Assembly: GCA_037952775.1 (NCBI GenBank)
Contig: JBANAY010000003.1
Location: forward strand, 28,954,001 to 29,018,000
Direction of reading: 5' to 3'
DNA from: Clonostachys chloroleuca
Taxonomy: Eukaryota; Ascomycota; Sordariomycetes; Hypocreales; Bionectriaceae
DNA length: 64,000 nt
The position numbers and the translations under genes are program-made. Shown one piece after another: positions 23,257-34,004 of this stretch; position 1 is the stretch's first letter; every line of letters begins with the position of its first letter. The notes under the pieces are model-generated. The model did no database searches and was not told the origin of the DNA. It was given only the letters and a program-made list of their open reading frames with translations.

Positions 23257-25640
23257 ATGTCAAAGACCATATCTCTGGCGGAGATAGGAGCCATCATTGA
23301 TCCTGTGCTCGACTCAGAGAAGGGCTCCGCGAGCGACGCACGAGTCTCGGATTTCCGTGATGGCGTCTCGTGGAGCCCGGAGGAGGAGAAGAAGCTGGTA
23401 TCCAAGTGCGTATCCATCATTCGGCAGCACCGGCCGGGGATGGTGCTGTCCATCGTCGACGAGTCCCCCTTCCCAGCACACATCTACCAATCTACATCTA
23501 CTCTCGCATCCTGCATGCACCGGGCGTTGCTGCTAACTTGACCGCAGAATCGACTCCATTGTTCTCACGATCCTCACTCTGTGTTTCTTCGCCTTTCAGC
23601 TAGATCGCTCCAACATGTGAGTCTTAACACCCCTCGACCCTGGCGTAATCGTACCAGCGCAGTCGCTGCTGTAGCAGGTGCCACTGACTCTGCATCGTCA
23701 GCGGAAATGCCTTAACCGATCAGTTCCTCAAAGACGTCGGCGTCACCCAAAACGAGTTCAATATTGGACAGCAGCTCCTCAACGCGGGCATAGTGCTTCT
23801 CGAGGTGTGCCTGGAACCTTGATACTGGCTATCCGCCATCCTTGGCGAATTGGTGCTCATAAGTTTTCTTCCCGTTTGCCTAGATCCCTAGCAATATGAT
23901 CCTGTATCGTCTGGGGCCCAAGACCTGGATCGGCTGTCAGATTATCGCTTGGTAAGAGTCAAATACCCCAGACGATATGTTTGCCTTCTCGCTCGAAGAA
24001 GGATGACACTGATTTTAAACATCATTCAGGGGCCTTGTGGCCACCTTCCAGGCTTTCCAGCGTGGTCTAGGCGCGTTCCTCGCAACAAGACTAGTCCTAG
24101 GGTAAGTCCAATACCAACAAACGCAACCGTTGTCTGGCAACTTTCTCATAACTCTGGGTGTCAGGCTTCTCGAATCCGGATTCATTCCTGCCAGTCTATA
24201 TACCTTGGGACTGTGGTACAAGAACAGCGAGCTGAGCCGTCGCTTTGGGTTCTTCTACCTCGGCAATGGAATTGCCCAGGCCTGCGGTGGCCTCCTCGCC
24301 AACGGATTGTAAAGTTGATGCGCCATCAACCCTTAAACCTCATATCGCCGTACTTACTTGCGGAGCCAGTTTGCGAATGCGTGGAATCGGAAACCTCACC
24401 GGTTGGCAGTGGCTCTTTTTGGTTAGTGCAAACCCACCATATCCTATGAGGCAAGTCATAGCCGGCATGATACTGACACTGACCTATAGCTCGAGGGCAT
24501 CTTCACCCTAATGGCCGGTGCCATCTTCATCGCCTTGTTTCCCGGCAACCCCCAGGATCCTGTCTCCTTGCTGAAGGTGAATTGGTTCACCGAGCGCGAG
24601 ACATTTGTCATGCAACAGCGTATGCAGCTCCAGCGGGCCAACGAGACCCCTCATAGCCGCATCCGCGGAAATGACATTCTCTGTACTGTACGTCGATACA
24701 CCATTAGCACACTTAAGAGCACCCCACCACGTCGGGCCAATTAACATAATGGTCTCATGCAAATAGCTGGCCCAGCCCAAACTGTGGCCTCATCTCTTAA
24801 TCACCATGTCTGGTCTAGCTCCCACCACAGCCTTGTGGTCATATGCACCCACCATCATCGGTGACCTAGGCTACAACAGGCTCGCCGCCAATGCCATGAC
24901 CTCGGTTGGCCAGTGGATTTCAGTATTGCTCATCATGATGGCGGCCTATGTAGCGTATGTTGGCCTCAATTCTGAACTGTACCCACGTCTTCAAAGCTTG
25001 TGTCTGACCTTTGCCTAACTCAAGTGATTGGACTGACCGTCGCGGTTTCATTGTCCTCTTCGGCATCACCTGCCAGTGGGCATTCATGGTCGCCTTCACC
25101 TGTCTCCCTGACTCCTCCGCCTCCAGTCTCAAGTATGGCATCTTGACCATGGGCACTGCGACATGCAGTTGGTGGCGTAAGTGCTATTTGATATTCTCGG
25201 GCAGCGGTGGTATAGAGGTACGCTAACCACCACCCGCATGCAGACATCGTCAACGGTTCTTGGCTATCCATCAACGCGAGATCCCCCGAGGAGCGGTCTA
25301 TCCGCATGGTGCGTCTTCGAGGCATCGCTTTTGGAACGCGGCACTACTGACTTTTGAGGCTTCCCAGGCCCTCTATGGCATGTCAGCCAACACTGCCGGC
25401 ATCATTGGTGGCCAGCTCTTCCGTTCCGATGACCTGCCCTACTATCACCGCGGGTGGACAGTCATCGTATGCCTCATGTCGCTCACCTTGAGTCTCGCGA
25501 TTTTCCTGCTCGTTCTATACTTTTTCTCCAATAGGAAGATAAAGAAGGAGAATAAGAACCTGCTAGAACAACCCAGCAGTGATACTACTATTAAGAACAA
25601 CTCGGCTGGCCCTGTCCAACGGGTGCCTTATAATTTCTAA
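23257..25640 (+). CDS. MFS transporter, anion:cation symporter (Dal5/allantoate permease-like) family
   Basis: Twelve exons splice in frame to 510 residues: 23257-23405, 23548-23616, 23702-23804, 23884-23951, 24030-24101, 24165-24308, 24370-24421, 24490-24687, 24767-24954, 25025-25176, 25244-25308 and 25368-25640. Family marks include the first transmembrane helix with QLDRSNIGNA, RLGPKTW at 116-122 after an IPSN motif, and GLLESGFIPASLY ahead of LWYKNSELSRRFGFFY. The second half shows GIIGGQLF. These fit the ACS family, whose members import allantoate, nicotinate, vitamins and sulfonates in symport with protons. The substrate is not predictable, but a neighbouring ASST-like gene makes an organosulfur or aromatic compound plausible. 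Twelve exons is a high count for this family. Confidence 0.9.
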
Positions 25641-26894
25641 GCACCACCACGAACATCTGAATAGTATAATAAATCAGCAGGCGAGAACAAAAGCTTTAGA
25701 CTGGGGGTCCGAGTGTCTTTGCCCTCGGCGGGGGAAAAGACGAGTATTACATACATTACCTCAGGTATAAATAAAATTGGTACAAGAACCCAACTATAGC
25801 TGATCAGTACCAATGCTAGCTAATGCTAGCTAAAAATTGACGTTCTTAATCACCTCCTCTCAACCATGAGGTCGTGGATATAACATTGTCCGATGACGCG
25901 GCTCCCCATTGGCCCCGGTCCCAGTATACCTTGACGGGGAGAATTGGCAGGCTGAGCGCTAGGAGGAGTAAGGCTTAGTCAACCTCCATATTTGCTTAGA
26001 ATACGAACGGATACTTGTCATCATGTCAGCGGTAGGGCTAGAGAATCAAAGCTGTTTACTTCTAACAAACATCAGCGTCAACGAAAGTCTCCCAGACTGT
26101 TCTTCCAGTCAGATCCCTCTCTATAGCTATGTCGAGGTACTCAGAATTACAGCGTGGCGCACCTGAGCCTTCAAGGTCGAATAGTCCGATACCATTTCAT
26201 TCTCGGCGGTATCAACCGCAAAGATGGGTGCTGGCTGGAACAAAATTTGACTTGGCCCGTTATATCATCGGTTCGGGTTACTTATAGTAACGATATAGAC
26301 TTAATATATTTTTAATAATTTATACGATTTTAAATTATGTTGTAATCACTAGAAGCGCGGCCATTTTCAGCAGGTAGATTTGTCTGGAGCATAATAGAAC
26401 AGATTAAATATATGAGACGTAAGTAGAAACCTCTGTTGAGTGAAATAAACTAATCAAAATAGCTATTTGCTTGTTACACATAATATATGCATTATTCTTT
26501 TGGTGTTTATTTTAAATGTTGAAAATTGTTCAAAACAAAAGGTATAGGATAGGCTGGCCAGAACTTGCGGCCTCCGGATGTCGACATGTTTTAGTGCAAG
26601 ATTGAACGGCCGCACCCCATTGGGTGGCGCAATTGAAGCAACAGATGGCGTCATGCCAGCTCGAATTTTGGGGGATTTCTTTGTCCGGTCCTGTAGTGCT
26701 AGATTGCTAAGGGAGATAGGATGCGGAGGGTGGGAATGCGACTTTGATACTAGCCTAAGCCTAGGCCTGTATGGTGCTGCTCGAATTTGATCCTTGGGAT
26801 CGCTGGGATTGGTCTATCGTATCATTAGTTTCTCTCAGGATTTCGCAATTGTGGACGAGGCGAGGTGAGAGGTTGTGCTAGGGCGAGCCTCAGC
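25641..26894 (+). promoter_or_regulatory. Intergenic region and promoter of the Zn2Cys6 regulator
   Basis: About 1.25 kb without a supported gene. The first part is the transporter 3' flank. A short AT-rich stretch at about 26,270-26,540 has a bias like mild RIP. Small ORFs here have no family resemblance. Confidence 0.45.
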
Positions 26895-29443
26895 ATGAGG
26901 CCTGCCAAATCTGTCCGCGTGTCCCAGCGACAACCTACAGCCTGCCAGGGTGAGTATCTACTACTGCTTTTTGGTACTGCTGGCATTAGTCGGGACCGAA
27001 TGCTGACCACGAGAGAGGTTCGCCCGCAACAGAGTGCTCTCGGCGCAAGATCCGTTGTGATAAGCAGAGCCCGTGCTCCCGCTGCACGCGTCTCTCCAAG
27101 ACCTGTACGCGCGAGCTGGTGCACATCACAAAGGCCTTTAGCGCCCATCGTGACGAGTTGCAGTTCCTCCAGGCGCTACTTGGCGAGCTCAGGACAGCTG
27201 CCAATGTCGACGGGGCAGTATCCAACATCTGCCGTCGCATAGACCAGCTCGAACATGGCCCGAAGACGGCTTCCCCGTCAGGGACCAAGAACAACGCGCC
27301 GGCTCCTGGGCCGTCCCAAGCTGCTACCCCGACACCTGTACCCGCGGCCGGCGGCAGTCTTGCCGTAGATGTTGACGACGACGACGACGCCCCAGCGACT
27401 CTCGCGCTGGTCGGCAAGGTGACGAATGGTGAGGGTGATGCTGATGTGCGTCCTTCTGCCGCGGATATAGGCGTAGGCGAATACGACGCGAACCAGGCTC
27501 AGAGTCCCTCCATGTTCCAAGACGTCGAGCTGCTCGCATGGGGCAGGCGAGTGACCGACTGCTATCCGCACAGAGACTGCAGCTGCCCCCTTGTGCGGTC
27601 CTACGCCGAGCTGGCATCCATCAACGCCGACCCTCGCTGGCCGGCACTCCAGGGCTTCCAGGTCACCCTCCCTCCAGCTGCCCGACTGCCTGTGGGTCAG
27701 GCCCGGCACCTGATGCGCTTCCACATGGACTACGTCTTTTGGCACCACAATGCCTTCCATACCTCGACGTTCCTTGCGCAATGTGAGCGGTTCTGGGCCT
27801 CTGGCACCGTCTGCCATCCCCTGTGGGCCGCCTTGTACCTCTCTGTGACCTCGGTAAAGACCGCAACATCCTGAACCTCGTCTCGACCCGACCCGGAGCC
27901 ACTGATTGAGTAGTAGGTATCCCTGTGGACTGCGCTGAACGCCGAGTCACCCAGCGCCAGCTCAGACGTGACTGAAGGAGCGGCCAGGGCTCACTTCCAG
28001 GCAATGCTGCAGACACTGTACGATTGCAATTTCCTACAACAGCTCTCGCGTGCGTCAAGATGCCCATGGACCCCATAAGCTTTTGAGATTTCGTTGTAGT
28101 GCTGACATTGGCACCAAGTGTTTTCGATACAGGCCGTTGTCATATCTACGCGCGTAGCACACAATCTCGGCTACAGCGACCTCAACGCAACCATGGTTAG
28201 CGCATGCATAAGAATTGCCCACTGTCTCGGCATCCACAAGATCGGGCCAGACCATGACCGGCAGGCCGGAGATGTGCCTGTCGCTGACTGGTACAAAACC
28301 CTCGAAGCTGAAGTTGGTCATCGATGCTGGGCCCAGTTGGTGATCCAGGATCACTTCCAAATGCCATTCACGGATACTTATAGTACGTTTGCCCTCCAAT
28401 GGTTCGATTCTTGGTTTGTTTTACGAGGATCCGCCGCTTACACTTGCTCTTTGCGCGTAGTGATCCATCCCTGGCATTACAAGACCGAACTCCCTTCCAA
28501 CCGCAATGACGACGACATGGTTATCAGGGACGGAAATGTTGCTACAAAGAGCTCCTATGTGAGGACGCTGGCCCGTATAGCCTCGCTGATGCCGCCGCTT
28601 CTTGACGGGTTGGGACCCATCAGGAAACGTCGTCCTCTGAGCAGCATATACAAGCACATACTTGCCACCGACGAGGCGCTTCGCCACTTGGTGCGCACCT
28701 CGCCGCCGTTTCTTCTACACCAGTCTCCGCACGACGACCAGTCACATGTCTGGCTTCCGCTTGCCAGGAAGAGTCTTGCCATCACCGTCGCGGACAAGAT
28801 CATCCTGATCCACAGGCCCGTGCTCCTCCAGTCGTTCCAGTCAAGCCAGTTTCAGAGGACGCGTCAAACTTGTGTAGCCGCCGCGATGACTATCCTCCGG
28901 GAGCATGGGGCACTCGCCGGGGGTGTCTCCGTCTCAATATGGACTCACTCGGCGTTTTGTGTAACGGCGGCCATGGTTGTGGGACTCGAACTCCTCTACC
29001 GGAGCAACCACACGGACGCCGAGGCGCAGAACCTGAGGCAGGCCATGCTCAAGACATCGGCGCGCTTGCGGAGTCGCAACTGCGACGTTATCGCCGAGCG
29101 TGGCGCCGTGTTGATTGACACGATCCTGGCGACGGAAGAGGAGCTCGTCGTCAAGATAATGCGCACGGAATTCTCAACCTCTACCATCAGGGAGCTGCAG
29201 CAGGACGTCATCGACGGCATGATCAAGAGTCACCAACTCATGGCACGATTCCTGGTCTTGAGCTCCGACGACTATAGCTTTGGTGAGCCTAGCTCGGCCA
29301 ATTTCCATAACGACGGCCCCGACGGCTCACTTGACCAAGGCGGGGGCCACGAGTGCTACAACCTGTCCGAGGTCGATGTCGACTCTTGGTTTAGCGATAT
29401 CTTTTATGCCGACGGCAATTACGGTGTACCTGAGAACCTCTAG
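26895..29443 (+). CDS. Zn2Cys6 transcription factor with fungal-specific regulatory domain
   Basis: Five exons (26895-26949, 27033-27853, 27917-28049, 28119-28382, 28461-29443) give 751 residues. The first intron splits the binuclear zinc cluster. After splicing the spacing is C17-x2-C20-x6-C27-x5-C33-x2-C36-x6-C43 (ACQECSRRKIRCDKQSPC), the GAL4-type DNA-binding motif. A linker with an Asp run (DVDDDDDAP) follows, then the fungal transcription factor domain, seen in HLMRFHMDYVFWHHN, ISTRVAHNLG and ARIAHCLG-type helices. It lies next to the transporter and ASST-like gene and is their likely pathway regulator. Exon junctions are predicted; the intron at 28,383-28,460 is inferred because it joins DTY to IHPWHYKT in a conserved pattern. 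Confidence 0.9.
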
Positions 29444-29548
29444 GGCTTCAGCGCACGTATAGCATCATTTTAATATATAATCTTCTATTTACTCTAGTAA
29501 GAATCCACTAAGTATTATATCCTTTTATATTAGTATAAATATAGACTT

Positions 29549-30202
29549 TGTTGGTGCCAAGCGGGCGATAGAGATATATCGTCAACTACCGAGATAATCC
29601 GTGAAGGTTGAAGCCCGCAGCCCAGCCTGTTCGAACGCACACACAATTCACTAACAAATACCATCAGGAATTCCGTGGAAGCCGGACCGGCCGCGATTGC
29701 AAAAGTAAGGTTCAATCGCACGATAGCCGCGGCCGTGATGCAACCGACCTAGAAGGATCAGTTTCACCGAGAGGGGTCAGTTAGACAGGTTGGAAGGTTG
29801 CAACCTAACTGGACCCGATCGTCAAGGCCCTGACCTATCGGCTCGAGCAACCCTAGCCGGTAGGATCTATCGCGAACTACGGCTCTGACGATCAACCGAA
29901 GACCGAGTTATCGGCGCAGGCCCGATAGCTCGAAGAGCGTTCTATCAAACGCACAAGTTGAAGGAAGGTCACAACCTCGGTCTAACGGATATGAAGATCC
30001 CTAACTAATTGTATGCCAACGGGATAATTGACGGACCTTACGAGCCCGAGACTGGGCTGCTCGCATGAGGATACGATCAAGGGATTCCATGGGATGGATA
30101 TAAGGGTCAACGGATCCCTCCTGTAATTACTAGTTAGAACAACAGTCTCAATATATCCCTTTTACCTGTCTAACTGGAAGCTGTTAGGTGGAGACACCAA
30201 CA
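29549..30202. repeat. Solo LTR (654 bp), probably Copia-type, without RIP
   Basis: The sequence begins TGTTGGTG and ends CACCAACA, perfect 8-bp inverted ends of TG...CA type. It is flanked on both sides by GACTT (29544-29548 and 30203-30207), a 5-bp target duplication. Nothing resembling retroviral coding sequence adjoins it, so it is a solo LTR left by recombination. Composition is balanced, with many CA/TG dinucleotides, in contrast to elements A and B. The superfamily is a guess from the TGTTGGTG ends and LTR length. Confidence 0.88.
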
Positions 30203-31121
30203 GACTTACTATTAGTAATAAGTCGGGGGAGGGGGAGATTTACTATCTTTATTTAGATGAGAGAGTCTCCCCTCCTCTACGGCCTTAATAGTCTTGGGAA
30301 AGTAAAAAAGAGCCTTTTATATAAAGGACAAAAGATCTTAAAGTAATTCAAGAAATATCACTTTGAAGTTCTGATATCGCCCCGACTTAATCGTTGACTC
30401 AAGTGTCTGACCCAGATAAAGTATCTCCTTACCAGGAAAATTATTTTGAAAAGGCCCCCCTTTCGGATCGATATCTCTAAAGTCCGCGATTTCCATTTGT
30501 ATCGCAAGATTAAATGGAAGTAATTAAAAAAGCTAATCTTGGAGTTGCGATCGGGACCGCCATTCACAACCAGAATTTAGTTGACATTATATATAAAACA
30601 AGTCCGAACTGACCACTTGAAGCTCATCAAACATAACAACTTGATCAATGTCCATCCGTTTCAAAATTTAGCCACCTGTCCGCGTCTTCATTGCATCAGC
30701 GCAGCCTTTGCAGAGTTAGCCGTGGTATTAAAGAGTTCAGGTGTTGCCTAATGATGCCGGTCTCTCAATCCCCATCGTGACACCAACAGATACCGAGGTG
30801 AGGGTATTGGCTGAAAATTCTATCAGCTTGCTGCCCAAGCTATCCATTATATATAGAATAATAGTCCAGACATGGAATGTCCTGCTAAATATATGGTGAA
30901 CACTGAAAAGGAAATATCCGTTGCTATTATCGTCAAGTTCGAAATTTCCATCCAGGTGAGCAGAATACATCTCGCTTAGACTAGCGAGACACAATAGAGC
31001 ATAGAATTTGTCACCCTCTCCGACATTAGCCCCCTTCCTCTGACGTTATTAATAAGCAACTCTAGTTTTAGATATGATTTTATATTATTAAAACTTGAAC
31101 TGTAGCTGACATTTTTGGCTA
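30203..31121. other. Intergenic region with the intact copy of the dispersed repeat (30,418-30,557)
   Basis: The stretch 30,418-30,557 is the unmutated partner of the RIP-mutated repeat at 18,455-18,592. On the minus strand it gives short reading frames (for example ADFRDIDPKGGPFQ), but no family is recognised. An 85-codon minus-strand frame at 30,737-30,994 has no recognisable domain. The rest appears non-coding. Confidence 0.6.
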
Positions 31122-32181
31122 TTACATGTGATGATGTAAGCTCTCCCCACCCGAAACATGCGAAACATGCCTTATAGGAACCCCTTCCACCTTGGCCGTG
31201 TAATCAAGAGGTCCCTTGTACTGATGATCCCTTGCCCACTGTAGAATTGAATCGTAGTTCTTGCAAGTATGCGTTGTCGCCAAGTTTCCTACCAGCCTAT
31301 TTCTTTCTGGCACCCATTCATAGTAGATAGTGCTGAGATCCGCGTTGCACTGCAACGCCTGCCGCAGGGAATCGTAGCAGTGCTCTAAATGATCCAAGTT
31401 CTCTTCTGCTTCTTCTGATCCAGATGTCAAGTCAAGATTGAACACTGAAGGATACACAAGCTTCCGCATAAGGTTGAGGCAGTGAAGCTGATGAAAGACG
31501 TCAAGCTGGACCATGTATTTGGTGGGTTCTTGGGCCATTGGAGAGGTAGCATTAGGAAGACGAGCCGCCTCCTTGCCTGTTATCAGAGAGATGGCGAAAT
31601 CTAACGCCTTCATTGTGAGTTCAAATGGCCTCTTTTGCTCGTCAAAGATAAGTAAAGAGAAGAGAAAAACAAACCATTGTAAAGGTCCTCCCATAAGCGG
31701 TTGACTTCATCTGAAGAACCCTGATACGGGGATCGACCGGACTTTGTCGCTGGCAAAAATACTTTTTGCTCGTACTTGATTGCTGGTTGAGCAGGTGCTA
31801 GTGAACATAAATATTAACATGCGCCCTGATACGGAAAAGAGTTCGAGTAAGGAGTTGAAAACAACAAAATAAGATAGTAGACGCGATATCTCAACACAGT
31901 GAATATATGCGCCCTGATAATAAGAGTAGCGAAGAAAAGAAATTCTTACTGTAAACCTCGTTTGGTATGTATGATGCCTGTCCTAGATACATGTAGGCCC
32001 AAGACAAAACCAGGGAAAGCAGCAAGATACCGTTCAAGAAGAAAGAATAAAGCCAGTATCTAGACCCGGAAGAAGAAGACGTCATCATCCATCGTGAGGA
32101 AACAGGATGGTCAATTTTGTGACTACATGTACACAAACGCCCCTCATCCTGAGGCAGTAAGGAACTGTACTTAACAGACAT
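31122..32181 (-). CDS. UstYa-family (DUF3328) oxidase
   Basis: Three exons (32181-31950, 31797-31675, 31600-31122) splice in frame to 277 residues. The protein has a short cytosolic N-terminus, one transmembrane helix at about 44-66 (WLYSFFLNGILLLSLVLSW), a WEDLYN motif at the second junction, and the two HxxHC motifs that define the family: HQLHC at 155-159 and HLEHC at 189-193. UstYa-type enzymes are membrane-anchored, probably copper-dependent oxidases that cyclise fungal ribosomal peptides such as ustiloxin, phomopsin and asperipin-2a. A Lys-Arg repeat precursor gene lies divergently 1.2 kb away, which strongly suggests a peptide substrate. The start MSVKYSS was chosen because it gives the usual short N-terminus; an in-frame ATG at 32232 is possible. 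Confidence 0.9.
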
Positions 32182-33403
32182 GATAGACCAACGTTGCCAA
32201 ATGCCACGCATATAAGAAAAAAGGAGATTCATACAGTTGATGATTTAGCAGAACAGCCTTTATTGTATATAATGAAACTTAAAAGGTTTGAGTTCAATCC
32301 TGTCTGATGATATCTGTTTATCCCTCAATTACGGTTACATTCTTATGCCATTCCTTCCAAGATCCTTGTCTTGAAGAACACTATCCCCTCTTTGCCAAAT
32401 CAGCTCGTTGTTTCTAGCACCGAATGAGCATAACTGGCACAGGACTTTTGTTGCAGCCTATGGAAGTTCCGTGGCTGATTAGATTTCAAGCTTTACACTT
32501 CATTGGTCAGCAATTTTAACCTTTGTCTCTACTTCTGTAGCAGTAGACAAAATCCGATATTAACTAAGAGCAGCCTCCAACCCCTTGACGAAAATAACAA
32601 TTACAGCCTCAGGACCAAACGCCACATAGAAGCAAGCGATGCCAAGTTCTCCCAACGTCAACTCTTATCAATGACAACAGTCCAAGTCGGCCCAGATCCT
32701 GACTTCCCCACTATTCAGGTCAGAATCAGAAAGGATCCTAGTAACAAGAATAACTGACCAGGGGTTAGAAGAAGTTTAATAGGTTGATAAACGATATCAA
32801 ATCGTAGATGAGCGTATAGCGTCATTGCTGCGGATACATTGCAAAAGTTCATGGATCGTGTAGTATCACTCACGTGGTTGCATTACAAAAGTTCTGCTGT
32901 TCAAGGACAATTCTTATTCCCAGTAACGTATAGCTAGATGTTTCTCGGCTTAATTACTCCCGTAGATTGCCTGCGAGGTAAAAGCATCTATCTTTCATTG
33001 GTTCGTGGATCTGAAGTACCCCAGGTGCTTCCTCGATATCTGGACAGGCACCAGTGATGCACGTCGGCCTGCGGGACGAGTCGTTACCTCGTGGCTCGAT
33101 TCTACGGTGACTAGTAGAAATGCAAAAGTTCCGAGCACCGAGATGGAGTGTGGTCTTGACTTGGCAAATTGTCTGGAGGTCGACCATGTGGAACATGTTG
33201 TGTTACCCCTCCCTCATGCTACGTTGCCTGTCTCTTATTGAGAGTGGCATCGAAGGACGAGCCAAAACACAAGTATAAGAGTCGTTGCATAGACTTGTAG
33301 AAAGCAGCCGTCTTCAAGATTCAGAAGCCCTGTTCTGACTCTTTCATCCATTACACTCCATCTTCTCTTCATTCAAGGTCGAGCAGCTATTTATCTACGA
33401 AAC
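32182..33403. promoter_or_regulatory. Divergent promoter region between UstYa-like oxidase and peptide precursor
   Basis: These 1.2 kb separate two start codons facing away from each other, the arrangement expected for co-expressed biosynthetic genes. Short ORFs exist (for example 32,503-32,757) but show no signal peptide or domain. No specific operator is recognised. Confidence 0.45.
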
Positions 33404-33724
33404 ATGAAGCCATCTACCGTTTTCAACATAGGCCTCGCCTTGCTCAGCACCGTTAATGCCGCTCCTGTGCCCGAGGAGGGCGCAACGAGTGTCGACCAGG
33501 CTGATCGCCCCATTCAGTGGCTCAAGCGCGAAGACGCACCCCTCAGCGTTGACCGAACCGATCGCCCTATCCAGTGGCTCAAGCGCGAGGACGCACCCAC
33601 TGGCGTTGATGATGCTACCGTTGACCGTGTGAATCGTATCATTGTCTGGAAGCGGGGAGCCGAGGCTCCCACCAAGGTCGATGATGTTTCGGTTGACCGT
33701 GTCAATCGCATCATCGTTTGGTAA
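33404..33724 (+). CDS. Candidate RiPP precursor: secreted Kex2-processed repeat protein with two core types
   Basis: Single exon, 106 residues. A signal peptide (residues 1 to about 19-20, VFNIGLALLSTVNAA) is followed by four imperfect repeats. Each has an acidic/Ala-Pro spacer (EEGATSVD, EDAPLSVD, EDAPTGVDD, GAEAPTKVDD) and a conserved core. Cores are DRPIQWL (34-40 and 53-59) and VNRIIVW (76-82 and 100-106). Lys-Arg Kex2 sites follow the first three cores (41-42, 60-61, 83-84), and the fourth core ends at the stop codon. This matches dikaritin precursors (UstA, PhomA, AprA types), and a UstYa oxidase gene lies beside it. The core sequences match none I know. An unmodified secreted Kex2-processed peptide is the main alternative. 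Confidence 0.85.
   Translation: MKPSTVFNIGLALLSTVNAAPVPEEGATSVDQADRPIQWLKREDAPLSVDRTDRPIQWLKREDAPTGVDDATVDRVNRIIVWKRGAEAPTKVDDVSVDRVNRIIVW
33473..33721 (+). repeat. Four-unit internal repeat of the peptide precursor (units of 19, 19, 23 and 22 codons)
   Basis: Units 1 and 2 are nearly identical in DNA around ggctcaagcgcga-gacgcaccc. Units 3 and 4 share gttgaccgtgt-aatcg-atcat. Differences inside the cores are synonymous third-base changes (cccatt/cctatc, cgtatcattgtc/cgcatcatcgtt), while spacers vary in amino acids. This pattern points to selection on the core peptides. Confidence 0.85.
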
Positions 33725-34004
33725 ATGAGCCTCTTCCACGAGCATCTACTTTTAGCAGCGAGCAGTTCAGGGTCAATCTGGAATCTGATAGTGAAAGTCT
33801 AGATGGATGGTGTATTTCAAAGAGGCCATCAAGGACCACAATGCCTCTTCAACATCATATAGTAGGCCTTCAGGATACTGTATCTTAGTATTACTTGGTA
33901 GAAATAAGAGTGCTCATTGCAGAGGAACAAATAGACTATTTGATAAGTTAACTTGCTTCGTTTATGAGTATTTATGCATTAGAATACATAGCATCATCCG
34001 CTGC

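Noticed and set aside
27278..27817. 179-codon minus-strand frame opposite the Zn2Cys6 gene
   Set aside because: Shadow of the plus-strand exon, which has an intact zinc cluster and conserved regulatory domain.
33395..33745. Minus-strand frame opposite the peptide precursor, also repetitive
   Set aside because: Repeats in DNA give repeats on both strands; only the plus frame has a signal peptide and Lys-Arg sites at regular places.
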